Shown piece by piece: positions 7,897-16,364 of a stretch of DNA of 22,663 bases; position 1 is the first letter of the stretch, and the number at the start of each line of letters is the position of its first letter. Source of the stretch: Mikrocytos mackini (lineage: Eukaryota > Endomyxa > Ascetosporea > Mikrocytida > Mikrocytiidae); assembly GCA_030180075.1 (NCBI GenBank), contig JASNJN010000094.1:1-22663 (forward strand). Reading direction: 5' to 3'. The notes under the pieces were generated by a model that saw only the letters and a list, made by a program, of their open reading frames with translations, searched no databases and was not told the origin of the DNA. A program made the translations under genes and the position numbers.

Positions 7897-8900
7897 ATCA
7901 TTATATAACAAAACTAATTCTAAAATATCTTTATTATTATATTAATTAATTCAATTCCTATCTCATTATTTTTAAGTATTTAAATTAACTTCTATACCCA
8001 TTTGTATTATTGTATCCATTAACAACCAAGATAACAGGCGTCATTTTTACAATCTTTAAATTCATGTATTCATTCATCTTCTAACTTCTAAATGCTTCTT
8101 TTTAAATATTAAATTTCCTTTATTTTAATTCTATTTAACTTTTAAAAGTACAATGTTTGTGTTGTTGTTTTGAATAGGATTTGCCATAGATTAACTCAAA
8201 ATTTCAATGGTATTTAACTGCTTTTATTTGTTAGGAAGTTTGTAGGTCTATGTAGAACTTTCTTTTGTCACTTCGGATCGATTAGTACTGCACCACAAAA
8301 CCTTATGTCTTATATAATATAGAACTGTTTGCAATCATACCAGAGTGCTTTTAGCTTATAAAAGATGTTGAAGAGTGTCTAAGAATGTTTAAGGTGATCT
8401 AATCTTATATCACAATAATCTGAAGTATTTGAAGTTTAGACGTTATCATTCCTCATAAAAAGTTGATACTCTATGTGTAAACGTGTAGAAAGCTCTGTAA
8501 AAGTATACAAATAAGACGACAATGATCAGACGACTGTGTATGCTGTTCATAGTCTATTGAATGTTGTCTAGTTCGAGAAGCCATAGTTGAACGTCCCCAA
8601 GCCTATTTCAAAGTGTTCAAGATTCCTAGTTAATGTCTAATGTTGTCTATGTATGTAAAGGTCACCATAAGTAAATCTGGGTGTCTGTAAACGTATGCTG
8701 TGCGCGCTATGTGTGTTTTATAATAACTTTTTATTTTGTAAAAATCCACATTATTTTCAAACATGTGATGTTGCTATACATCCACAAAAGCTCATACATT
8801 TGTATAAATGCCTATTAGATCCTGTGAATTACAAATCATTCAAAACTAGATTTTGAATCAACCATGACCAACAGTGCATATAATTACTCATTTTTGGTTT
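7897..8900. other. Unassigned intergenic DNA, about 1 kb
   Basis: I see no gene, tRNA or clear repeat. The first 250 bases are very AT-rich. From about 8240 to 8720 the composition is more balanced, with many TGTCTA/GTTGTCTA-type words and no open frame of useful length on either strand. It could hold promoter sequence, a non-coding RNA or a fully decayed element. Confidence 0.3.
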
Positions 8901-8904
8901 GAAC

Positions 8905-9515
8905 TTAACGGCTACAATACCACGTGCCCCAATTTTACCCAATCTTCCCCATTCTGACCAAACTCCCCATTTTGACCTGTTCTTCCCCAAAATTATAATG
9001 ACAGCTAAAAAAATTCCTGATTTTACTTAATTTTGAATTATTGAGCAGAAAATTTTTTTTGTGTTATTCGAAAAACGATTTTTTATCCATGAAAAAAATT
9101 TCAAATACAAATTTCCTAATAAAAAATGAAAAAAAATTTTTTAGTTGTTAAAACATTGTTTTTATGGTCTAATTAAAATTTTTGAAAAAGAGTTTTTTTG
9201 GATTTTTTTCCAAGGGGATGCATCAGGTGGTTTTCAGAAAAAGTCAACACACAAAAACACAAAATTTTACATGAAAATTTTTTAACAAACGTATTTTCGA
9301 GAGGTCTACAAATAGATACCTCCCAAAATTTTTATAAATTTTTCAATCAATTTAATATCAAATTTTTTAAAATTTGGGTTAAATTCGCCTTTTTTGAGTC
9401 ATCAATATATCATGTATTTTTTCGAAAATTTTCCTCAAAATTGTTTTATCATTAAGATTTTGCCCGTTAAAAGCCGTAGAAAATTTTCCAGAAAAAATTT
9501 TGNATTTAAATAATA
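8905..9515 (+). repeat. Dispersed repeat, copy C
   Basis: It begins around CGGCTACAATACCACG, matching the GCGGCTGCATA start of copy B. A C-rich stretch of degenerate CCCCATTTTGACC-like units follows (8926-8990). AT-rich DNA comes next with GATGCATCAGGTGGTTTTCA (about 9218), then the body shared with copies A and B (GAGAGGTCTACAAATAGATA, TTTTGCCCGTTAAAAGCCG). Similarity fades near the N at 9503. The copy is visibly diverged from A and B, whereas A and B are nearly identical, so it is older or independently mutated. Confidence 0.65.
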
Positions 9516-9536
9516 AGTTCGCAACAAAAAATACAC

Positions 9537-10612
9537 TACAGTCAAACCTCGATAAAATTTACAAATGTTCTAAGATTTACACACGTAAGATTTACAAAAA
9601 ACACCCATTTTCGACGGTTTTTAAAAAATTATTTTTCGGGAAATGATCTAATAATCACCAAACTGTGCATAATTTATGTGAACTCGACCCAATAAGTATT
9701 AATTGAGTGCTAAAATAGCATAGAAATCCATTTATCAAAATTTGGAAAATCATTTTTTTCGTAAGATTTACACTTGGATAAAATTTATTTTATCGAAAAT
9801 ATTCCAACGAAAAATCTTGATTCGATATTCCAGGTATAATATGGCTTTAAATAGAAGTGTTAGAACCAATTTAGAACCTCTGGTAATAAATTTATAAGTT
9901 ATAGATTGTTGCAAAATCATGAAAATTTTGTCATTTATACTTTTGATGAAATAAAAATTTATCATAATTTTGAGACCCATGGTTTACATCTGTTTTATAA
10001 TTGAGAAATACACGAAATATTCATTTGTGGTTTTCTTAAATTCTGGTCGTATTGTGACAAAATCCGAAATTACTCCTAAGATTTTCAAAACATGTATAAA
10101 ACGGGACTTTGTAAATCCTATTGAACGTTTGACTGTATTACGAAAACAATATTTTTTGCACTTCGTATTTTGTAGGAATTTTTTTAATTTTAATATCCAT
10201 TATAAAACGATTAGAATACGATAAATTGTATTAACATCATTAAATGAGCATATTTGCCGAGATTGGGGCGTTTTCTGTCCATTCTAGGAAAAATTTGTCT
10301 TTTTTGTACTAAAATTTAACTTTTGGGAATTCCGGAATAAAACGATCGCTAAAAACAGTGTACGCAATTTTAGATCAATCCAGAGGCCTAAAAATTCCTA
10401 CAAAATATGAATTCCATATTTTTTAAAATTGATCAATGGATTTTATGCTATTTTAGCACTTAATTAATACTTATTCGGCCAAGTTCACATAGTTGATGCA
10501 CAATTTGGTGATTATAGGGTCATTTCCCGAAAAATAATTTTTTAAAATCGTCGAAAATGGGTGTTTTTTGTCAATCTTACGTGTGTAAATTTTATCAAGG
10601 TTTGACTGTGTA
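9537..10612. mobile_element. Pogo/Tc1-like non-autonomous element, compound
   Basis: The left terminus CAGTCAAACCTCGATAAAAT starts at 9539, preceded by TA. Its inverted partner ends at 10608. The arms match over about 210 bases (9539-9755 against 10398-10608), including TTCGGGAAATGA and AATAAGTATTAATT. Each arm carries repeated ATTTAC words near the end, three on the left and two on the right, which may be transposase-binding repeats. A third terminus of the same type lies inside (GTTTGACTG ending at 10135, followed by TA). The CAGTC(A/G)AACCTCGATAA end and TA target suggest the Tc1/mariner superfamily, probably a pogo-like group. No transposase domain is recognisable in the interior, so this is non-autonomous. 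Confidence 0.65.
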
Positions 10613-10650
10613 TATTAAAATAAAATAACATAATAAAGAGTTTAAAAATT

Positions 10651-10782
10651 TTAATTTTGCGTGGAAGGTTCTTTACCTTTTCCCTTTACTGATTTATTTA
10701 TCAAAATAGGGAAGTCTATTTTGCCCTTTTGGAATGGTGGGCCTCCCTGGTACGGGTTAAAGCCTCTTTGCGTCCCCTGGAA
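10651..10782 (-). pseudogene. Short Gly/Pro-rich coding remnant
   Basis: A minus-strand frame of 43 codons follows a TAG at 10785 and reads FQGTQRGFNPYQGGPPFQ, then KGKIDFPILINKSVKGK, ending EPSTQN. Its composition (Gly, Pro, Gln, Lys, balanced codons) is much more protein-like than the AT-rich flanks. It has no start codon. The preceding TTATTATAG could be a 3' splice site, or this could be the tail of a gene truncated by the adjacent transposon. I recognise no family. Confidence 0.3.
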
Positions 10783-10838
10783 CTATAATAAAACAAAGAC
10801 TGTAGTTAAGTTTTTCGTATTATTTATTCTTCGCTATT

Positions 10839-11411
10839 TTAAAAATGTGCACTATGTACACTATTCAAATCATAGCTTTGTATGGGGAACCCTTCCACAT
10901 CAGGTACTTCCAGATCATCTTCGCTTATTTCCTCGTCGAATATGTGGCTGTTGATTTTTACATTCGTTGCAGTCTTGCTAATGTTCATAAAATCGTCCCC
11001 ATGCTTCCCCAGATTTCCTTCAATTGCTTTCTCGACGCTGTCCAATCCCAGGTCGGTTTCATTCACTTCGATTTTGTTTAGGTTTTGGTATGGAACACGC
11101 TTCTTGTATCTCGTTTCACCAGCAGTAACATTGTCGCTCTTGTTGTTCATCAGGGCCTCCTTGTGCTCGGAAGAAATCAGTTGGCACTTTCCTTCATAGT
11201 TGCAAAAATCTTGAATTAAACTGTCAATGGGCCTTGATGAGTACTGGTACATGTTGTTAGCTTCTGTGAATATGAATAGAGTTACACGGCTGTTACACAT
11301 AACTGCTAACTCATTTGATTTTCTTATTATGCCTTGACGTCTGCGTCTGAATGCTAGTTGTCGTTCTGTGCGCTTTCCAAATGCTTCAATTGATAACTTT
11401 TTTCTTCCCAT
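10839..11411 (-). CDS. MADS-box transcription factor
   Basis: This is a predicted nuclear DNA-binding regulator of 190 residues from the ATG at 11411. The frame extends a little upstream, but only from a TTG. Residues 1-59 form a MADS domain: MGRKKLSIEAFGKRTERQ, the basic helix FRRRRQGIIRKSNELAVMC, and the strands VTLFIFTEANNMYQYSS. The spacing matches SRF/MEF2-type domains, although the usual charged residues after the VMC/VLC segment are replaced (NSRVTLF). Beyond the domain there is no recognisable SAM or K domain, only a hydrophilic region and an acidic stretch (DEEISEDDLEVPDVE) that might activate transcription. It is divergent from RPS2 with a 250-bp shared intergenic region. MADS factors bind CArG-type A/T-rich sites; its targets are unknown. 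Confidence 0.88.
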   Translation of the reverse strand: MGRKKLSIEAFGKRTERQLAFRRRRQGIIRKSNELAVMCNSRVTLFIFTEANNMYQYSSRPIDSLIQDFCNYEGKCQLISSEHKEALMNNKSDNVTAGETRYKKRVPYQNLNKIEVNETDLGLDSVEKAIEGNLGKHGDDFMNISKTATNVKINSHIFDEEISEDDLEVPDVEGFPIQSYDLNSVHSAHF

Positions 11412-11661
11412 ATTTAAAATTTCAAAATAGATTATTTTCAAAGGAGTGGTTGTTTTCGTTCTAAATTATCATAAATGTCTGTTTAGTGTTTGTGGACGTC
11501 TAAGCCCATTCGCAGTATGATTGTAAAAATATCGAAACTCAATATGACATCAAAACATGACAAATAGAACCTCCATGTGCATGGTGCGCCTGGGATAGGT
11601 CGTCGAAACTCCCGTTGCTGAACAGTATTTGAAAAATTAAAAAATTAAAATTTAAAAGTTT
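11412..11661. promoter_or_regulatory. Divergent promoter region, MADS gene and RPS2
   Basis: These 250 bases separate two divergent start codons and must hold both promoters. The last 30 bases before the RPS2 ATG are nearly pure A/T (AAAAATTAAAATTTAAAAG). A CCC triplet lies near 11610. Both features resemble the AAATTT-like and CCC-like signals described upstream of microsporidian genes. No defined binding site can be proven. Confidence 0.35.
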
Positions 11662-12408
11662 ATGGAAGCTGCACCAACGAAAGACGTGGAACAAGTGAAG
11701 GTTAAAGAAACTGACAAAAAGCCCGAGACAGACAAAAGAGGCCCTCGAAAGTTCCAGGGGCCTAACCTCGAAAGATGGAGGCCAAAAACAACATTAGGCC
11801 AACTCGTCAAGACTGGTAAGATTACTTCAATGGACCAAGTCTTTGGTTCTTCTATGAGGATAAAAGAAAGCGAGATTATTTCAAAGTTGCTTCCTTCACT
11901 AGGTGAGGAAGTCATCGGAATGAAGAGCGTCCAGTCCATGTCCAGTTCTGGGCAAAGAAACAAATACAAGGCAGTCACTGTAGTCGGCGACAGAAACGGT
12001 TATATAGGCATAGGCCACGTTTCGGCCAAGGAAGCTCCAGACGCAATCAGGAGCGCTTTCACCAAAGCCAAACTGAGAATCAGACCCGTCAGGTTAGGGT
12101 TCTACGGAAAAGCTGTCGGTGAGCCCCACACTGTGAGAGTCAAAGCGAGCGGAAAGTGTGGGAGTGTGCACGTTAGACTTATACCAGCTGCACGAGGAAC
12201 AGGAATAAGAGCCTCTCCTTTGGCCAAGAAGATAATAGAATTGGCCGGCGTTAAAGATTGCTACACAAAGAGCAAGGGACAAACTGGAACAAAGGAAAAC
12301 ACAGTGAAAGCATTGTTGAAGGCCTTAGAAGCATCTAGTAACTTTATGGTTGAAGAAGACTGGAACAAAGAAAAACAAGAGAAAGTATCAATGAAAAGCA
12401 AGTATTGA
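11662..12408 (+). CDS. RPS2: 40S ribosomal protein uS5 (RPS2)
   Basis: This is a structural protein of the small ribosomal subunit, near the mRNA entry site. It has 248 residues, slightly shorter than the animal protein. After a charged N-terminal tail (1-35), the S5 N-terminal double-stranded-RNA-binding fold spans about 85-150 (VQSMSSSGQRNKYKAVTVVG, GYIGIGHVSAKE). The C-terminal S5 domain spans 155-225, with KASGKCGSVHVRLIPAARGT and GIRASPLAKK matching the eukaryotic HTV..K..G.CGSV.VRLIPA.RGTGI signature. No intron is seen, and the ATG follows an A/T-only leader. Codon use is richer in G+C than the neighbouring hypothetical genes, as expected for a highly expressed gene. It is followed after 164 bp by a predicted secreted protein gene on the same strand. 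Confidence 0.96.
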   Translation: MEAAPTKDVEQVKVKETDKKPETDKRGPRKFQGPNLERWRPKTTLGQLVKTGKITSMDQVFGSSMRIKESEIISKLLPSLGEEVIGMKSVQSMSSSGQRNKYKAVTVVGDRNGYIGIGHVSAKEAPDAIRSAFTKAKLRIRPVRLGFYGKAVGEPHTVRVKASGKCGSVHVRLIPAARGTGIRASPLAKKIIELAGVKDCYTKSKGQTGTKENTVKALLKALEASSNFMVEEDWNKEKQEKVSMKSKY

Positions 12409-12572
12409 AGTAAATAAATTGATCTTTATTTAATATTAATGCAAATCAACCCTTAAGAAAAGAATACAGAAATTTGGGATTATAATTTTTAGTTTCAGTT
12501 AAATAGAGAAATATTTCCGGATAATCATTTTGTGATTTTATCCTTTGGTATATTTTTGGAACACGAAAACTA

Positions 12573-13646
12573 ATGATAAACTTCGTCGATATACTGTTAA
12601 ACGTGTGTATGTTTCTTTCAATACTAATGGGAATGGTTCAAAGTGCTAGCCCGAACAATGATGTTGTCGGCATTACAGCTTCGCTTTCCGATTTGAAAAT
12701 CCAAAAAAATCAAAATGTACAAGACATATCGTTTATAGATGCTGAGGAAACCCTTATCGCTGGGTTTGACTTACCATACGACCCCAATGAGCATAAGGAA
12801 AACAAGGAACGCTCAAGCACGGACGCTTTTACATTGTTGGATTTTAGTGAAACATTCCCAGTTGTAGACAGCTCAAAAATTCCCCGTGTGGATGATAAAC
12901 TTAAAGTATGTGCCGATTCTTTTATATATTATTCTATGGAGGTCTTATTGTTCTTCAAATACCACATTGACGTTTTCATGATTCTACATTCTTTGACAGA
13001 AATGGACTTGCGCTCTCTTTCGAACCATTCACAGATAGCGAAAATAGAAGGATGTTTATTGATTTTCCAGTCTAATTACATCTTCCACTATTTGTCTTAC
13101 AAAAAAGACCTCTTTAGATACCTTCACGACTATATAGAAATCGTTAAAGAAGGAATCGGTGTTATCGAACCACTGAATAAGTTTATTAACACAATACACG
13201 AAGCCTATATTAAATTAGTCCATAGACTGCTTCGAACTGCCGAGGCAAACAAAACGGTAATGATAAACAAAGAATTATTTAACCCGAACAAACTTATAAG
13301 CGAATTTAACAAGTTGAGAGATTTACATTCGCTGCAAATATATATCATTGTTTTATTGATTTTTGATTTACAGATAAATCAGCGAAAGGAAATTAAAATG
13401 ATTCTGAGGCCTTGGTTTTTGAGCTACATAAATACAGACCCCGATGTAAACAGTAAGAATGCTAGAATAAGAGAAATAATGAGTTTGGGTGAAATGATGA
13501 AAAATGGATTAAAGTGTTTATTAGAAGAAACAAAGGACATAGGAAAACAGGATAAAGATGAAGTATACCAGTACGTGATAGAAAATGCACAACATTTAGA
13601 AAACAGAGTGCTAGAGATAGCTAACATTATTTTTTTTGTAAAATAA
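12573..13646 (+). CDS. Predicted secreted protein, family 2 (member a)
   Basis: A 357-residue protein from a clear ATG. Residues 5-24 (hydrophobic, DILLNVCMFLSILMGMV) look like a signal peptide with cleavage near VQSAS. There is no C-terminal membrane segment, so it is probably secreted. A disordered acidic region (30-100) precedes a mostly helical body. Two blocks are shared with the gene at 19824-20855: EVLLFFKYHIDVF (123-135) and HSLQIYIIVLLIFDLQ followed by K, W and Y (252-285, W281). This suggests distant paralogy. The function is unknown. In a microsporidian it might act in the host cell, spore wall or vacuole, but nothing in the sequence decides this. It lies directly downstream of RPS2. 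Confidence 0.75.
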   Translation: MINFVDILLNVCMFLSILMGMVQSASPNNDVVGITASLSDLKIQKNQNVQDISFIDAEETLIAGFDLPYDPNEHKENKERSSTDAFTLLDFSETFPVVDSSKIPRVDDKLKVCADSFIYYSMEVLLFFKYHIDVFMILHSLTEMDLRSLSNHSQIAKIEGCLLIFQSNYIFHYLSYKKDLFRYLHDYIEIVKEGIGVIEPLNKFINTIHEAYIKLVHRLLRTAEANKTVMINKELFNPNKLISEFNKLRDLHSLQIYIIVLLIFDLQINQRKEIKMILRPWFLSYINTDPDVNSKNARIREIMSLGEMMKNGLKCLLEETKDIGKQDKDEVYQYVIENAQHLENRVLEIANIIFFVK

Positions 13647-13866
13647 TGAGGGTATTTGGATATAAATGGATTTAATATTTTAATTGGTATACAATTAACG
13701 ATTCCTTTGTTATTTTGGTGACAGTAAGAAACCGAAACTATGCTATTGAATAAAAATTTAATATTGAAATGAAATTTTAAACAAACTTTTTAACTTGGTA
13801 AAATAAAATTGAAAGTTTTCTATGTGATTAATCTAAACAAATCTACGTATATTTACAAAACACTAG

Positions 13867-14838
13867 TTATTTGATCATAACACTCATTATAATTCCTCCT
13901 ACTACTAATACTGAGATAATATCACCAACTAAAACGCAGTATTTTGTATTTCTATTATTTTTAACTTTAACGTATCCCGAGGTAAATTTAGGCACATCCT
14001 TTGCGCCTATATTTTTATCTGTTTCTCTTTCTATTAAAAATTCATCGTATTGTAACTCTTTTAATTCATCAAAAAACAAATTGATGTCAAATCCAAAGAA
14101 TTCTTTTATATCTTTAAAAGTATTTTCAAAGTGTGGTTGATAAATAAACACATTTACTCCTTCGTTTCTGTTTGTATTCAATTTATCTTCTATTTTTAAT
14201 TTATGTTCCAAAAACGCCTTTTTATTGTAATTGGAACAAAGTGTTTCATTGTAATACGCTCTAATTTCACCGAGGTTTCTTTTTATACTCTGTTTAGTAA
14301 CTACTTTCATTTCCCTTTCAAATGATTGGTAATCTGGATTATCTATGTCCAGCCACAGATTAAACTTGTAGTTTCGTGTGACTTGGCTCTTTTTGTGACT
14401 GTTTGCCAAACTTTGTTCATAAAAGTTATTGAAAATATCAAACTCTGACCCAGTAAATAAAAACTTTTTAGTGTTGGTATTTTCATAAAGCTCAACAATA
14501 GTACTTTCTTCAATTAAACTTTCAAATATCTCCGTGGTTGTCAAGTTGTCCATTGTGTACCTGAAAACTGTGTCTGTTTTGAATGTAATTGAGTAGTAAG
14601 CGAATTCAATAATGTCAACCATGAAAAGCCCGTATAAAGATTTTATATTGTATTTTGTTAGGACGGTTTCTATAGTCAAAGTGGTTAGTTTTTGTTGCAT
14701 AGGAGAGTTTAGAAAAGAATGGGGTATTTGAAGAAGACAAATAAATGATCTTGTGGGATTTTCGTTGGAATGGCAAGTGGAATTGCTAAGAAATATTAAG
14801 TGAAGGAGAATGTAGAAAGTATAGGTAATTTGAAGCAT
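13867..14838 (-). CDS. Predicted surface protein, family 1 (member a)
   Basis: The best start is the ATG at 14838 (323 residues); a GTG four codons upstream is less likely. It has a signal peptide at about 1-22 (LQITYTFYILLHLIFLSNSTC), an extracytoplasmic domain, and a C-terminal transmembrane segment at about 302-322 that ends almost at the last residue (MIK). It is paralogous to the next gene. Shared blocks in order are YYSITF...VFRYTM (81-96), NLWL...FEREM (160-177), C201, FIYQ..F (231-237), FKDIKEFFGFDINLFFDELKE and VPKF. Cysteines 34, 201 and 301 are conserved in position, the last just before the membrane segment. No known domain is recognised. The product is presumably a membrane-anchored surface protein. 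It converges with the gene at 12573-13646, leaving 220 bp. Confidence 0.78.
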   Translation of the reverse strand: MLQITYTFYILLHLIFLSNSTCHSNENPTRSFICLLQIPHSFLNSPMQQKLTTLTIETVLTKYNIKSLYGLFMVDIIEFAYYSITFKTDTVFRYTMDNLTTTEIFESLIEESTIVELYENTNTKKFLFTGSEFDIFNNFYEQSLANSHKKSQVTRNYKFNLWLDIDNPDYQSFEREMKVVTKQSIKRNLGEIRAYYNETLCSNYNKKAFLEHKLKIEDKLNTNRNEGVNVFIYQPHFENTFKDIKEFFGFDINLFFDELKELQYDEFLIERETDKNIGAKDVPKFTSGYVKVKNNRNTKYCVLVGDIISVLVVGGIIMSVMIK

Positions 14839-15222
14839 AAAATGATACACAAGTTTGAAAGATTAGTCTATTCTGGTGTGAAATTAGAATAATACTCTTT
14901 GTAAGTAAGTTATATCGTCTTATATTCTCTATAACCAACTTTAGTTGGAGAAGAACATCGATAGCTCATTCGTTATAAAGATATCTGAACATTTTGTGTT
15001 TTCTAAATTTCGAAATAAAAAAATATATAATCAGCCAGTTACGCGTCTCAACCTGATCAAAACAATTAAAATTCATCTAAAAGGTTTGCCAGGCTGTATA
15101 ATTTCTACTGAGTTTCATAAATACGTCGTCTTAAACTGGTTAGCGAAATTATCTTTAAAAATCTTAGTGTTTCGAGTAACCACGAACAAAATAAGATCAA
15201 TTTCAAACTTATACTACACACT
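14839..15222. promoter_or_regulatory. Spacer between tandem family 1 genes
   Basis: These 384 bases lie between two same-strand paralogues and should contain the promoter of the downstream one. I find no gene on the minus strand. The plus-strand frame that crosses it has no protein-like composition and is antisense to the paralogue. A small perfect hairpin, CCAACT-TT-AGTTGG, lies at about 14935-14948. Its role, if any, is unknown. Confidence 0.35.
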
Positions 15223-16197
15223 CTATTTAGCTACAAACAGACCGACAACTACTCCTACAAACAACAATGTCGAAATACCTCCTAACACAAACCAACATAT
15301 TCTTCCACGAGATTCTTTAACCCCTGTCTCTCCAATAGAAAATTGCGGTACTTCTTCCAAATTCATATGTTCACCGCCCAATTCAAAAGAAGTTAATTCA
15401 CCGAGTTTAAATTCCTGTAGCTCTTTAAAGAACAAACTTTCGTCTAGTTGAAAGACTTCTTGTACATCATCAAAATCCGTTTTAAAGTAAGACTGATATA
15501 TAAACCCAGCCATTCCGTTATGGGCGCTTTTATTAACGTGCTGGTCCAATTTCTTCACCCTGTTTTTAAACTCCCTATCTTTGTAGAAGTCACATTTTGT
15601 GCCTAAGAATTCCAAACTTATACTTTTAAGTTCGCTTGGTGTGTTGTGTTTAATTCCTACACTAATCTCACGTTCGAATATGCTAAATTCTTCTTCGTTG
15701 TTACGCAGCCACATTGTAAGTGGATAGTACCTTGTTGTCTTGTTTGTTTTATATTCACTTGCTTCACTCATTTCAAATAAGTTATTCAGCATTGGCAACT
15801 CATCTCCTTTGTAAATAAACTTCGTTGTCTCTGTGCTTTTGTAAATATCAACGAGAGATTCACTGTCAAATAATAGATTAAATGTTTCTTCACTCGAAAT
15901 AGTTGGCATTGTATACCTGAAAACATCATCAACTTCAAAAGTGATAGAATAAAAAGTGAAGTTGTCTACGTCTATTTTGTATAGATTGTAGAACTGTTGG
16001 AAAGAAAGTTGTACTAGAATGATTTCGAAAGTAGAATTCTGGTTTTCTTTTTGGACAGGTGTCTGGAGAAGTCTATTTGGTACAACAGACAAACAAAAGT
16101 ATGAGCGCGTGAATGTTTCTGGTGCAAGTACTCGACGTTCACTTTGGTTCGATGTCACATTCAAAATTATAATCGCAATGAACACTGTTGTAAACAT
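15223..16197 (-). CDS. Predicted surface protein, family 1 (member b)
   Basis: A 324-residue protein from the ATG at 16197, and the tandem paralogue of the gene at 13867-14838. It has a short signal peptide (MFTTVFIAIIILNVTS), then FTRSYFC (C35), FYSITFEVDDVFRYTM (82-97), MWLRNNEEEFSIFEREIS (162-179), C202, GFIYQSYF (231-238), DVQEVFQLDESLFFKELQEF (244-263), VPQF, and C301 next to a C-terminal transmembrane segment (302-322) ending VAK. The spacing of the three cysteines is almost identical in both copies (167 and 99-100 residues). By eye only about a third of the residues are shared, so the duplication is old or fast-evolving. It is divergent from the SPB1 gene, with 167 bp between the starts. 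The function is unknown. Confidence 0.8.
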   Translation of the reverse strand: MFTTVFIAIIILNVTSNQSERRVLAPETFTRSYFCLSVVPNRLLQTPVQKENQNSTFEIILVQLSFQQFYNLYKIDVDNFTFYSITFEVDDVFRYTMPTISSEETFNLLFDSESLVDIYKSTETTKFIYKGDELPMLNNLFEMSEASEYKTNKTTRYYPLTMWLRNNEEEFSIFEREISVGIKHNTPSELKSISLEFLGTKCDFYKDREFKNRVKKLDQHVNKSAHNGMAGFIYQSYFKTDFDDVQEVFQLDESLFFKELQEFKLGELTSFELGGEHMNLEEVPQFSIGETGVKESRGRICWFVLGGISTLLFVGVVVGLFVAK

Positions 16198-16364
16198 TTT
16201 CAGTTAGTTTCAGTTTCTGCTGAGAAATTCCATGTGTCGAATTATACACAACTAGTGGGTGTGCAAATATACCGATCCATTTAACATTCGTAAGTTGTTC
16301 TGTTAAATATATAACTGTGTGAGATTATCAAGTAAACTAAAAATTAAATTCTCAAATTTTAAGA
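16198..16364. promoter_or_regulatory. Divergent promoter region, family 1b gene and SPB1
   Basis: These 167 bases separate two divergent ATGs, so both promoters must be very compact. The 30 bases before the SPB1 ATG are almost all A/T (AAAATTAAATTCTCAAATTTT), similar to the leader of RPS2. No specific factor site can be assigned. Confidence 0.35.

Noticed and set aside
9198-9455. Plus-strand frame of 85 codons within repeat copy C
   Set aside because: Phe/Asn/Lys-rich translation of AT-rich repeat DNA that is not conserved as protein in copies A and B.
9970-10224. Possible transposase in the interior of the pogo-like element
   Set aside because: It has no helix-turn-helix or DDE signature, starts without an ATG and crosses an internal terminal repeat.
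10661-10954. Plus-strand frame of 97 codons next to the MADS gene
   Set aside because: It overlaps the MADS gene tail and the more protein-like minus-strand remnant, with no signal of its own.
14945-15451. Plus-strand frame of 168 codons between the family 1 genes
   Set aside because: It starts at a non-ATG codon, its second half is antisense to the family 1b gene, and its first half has no protein-like features.
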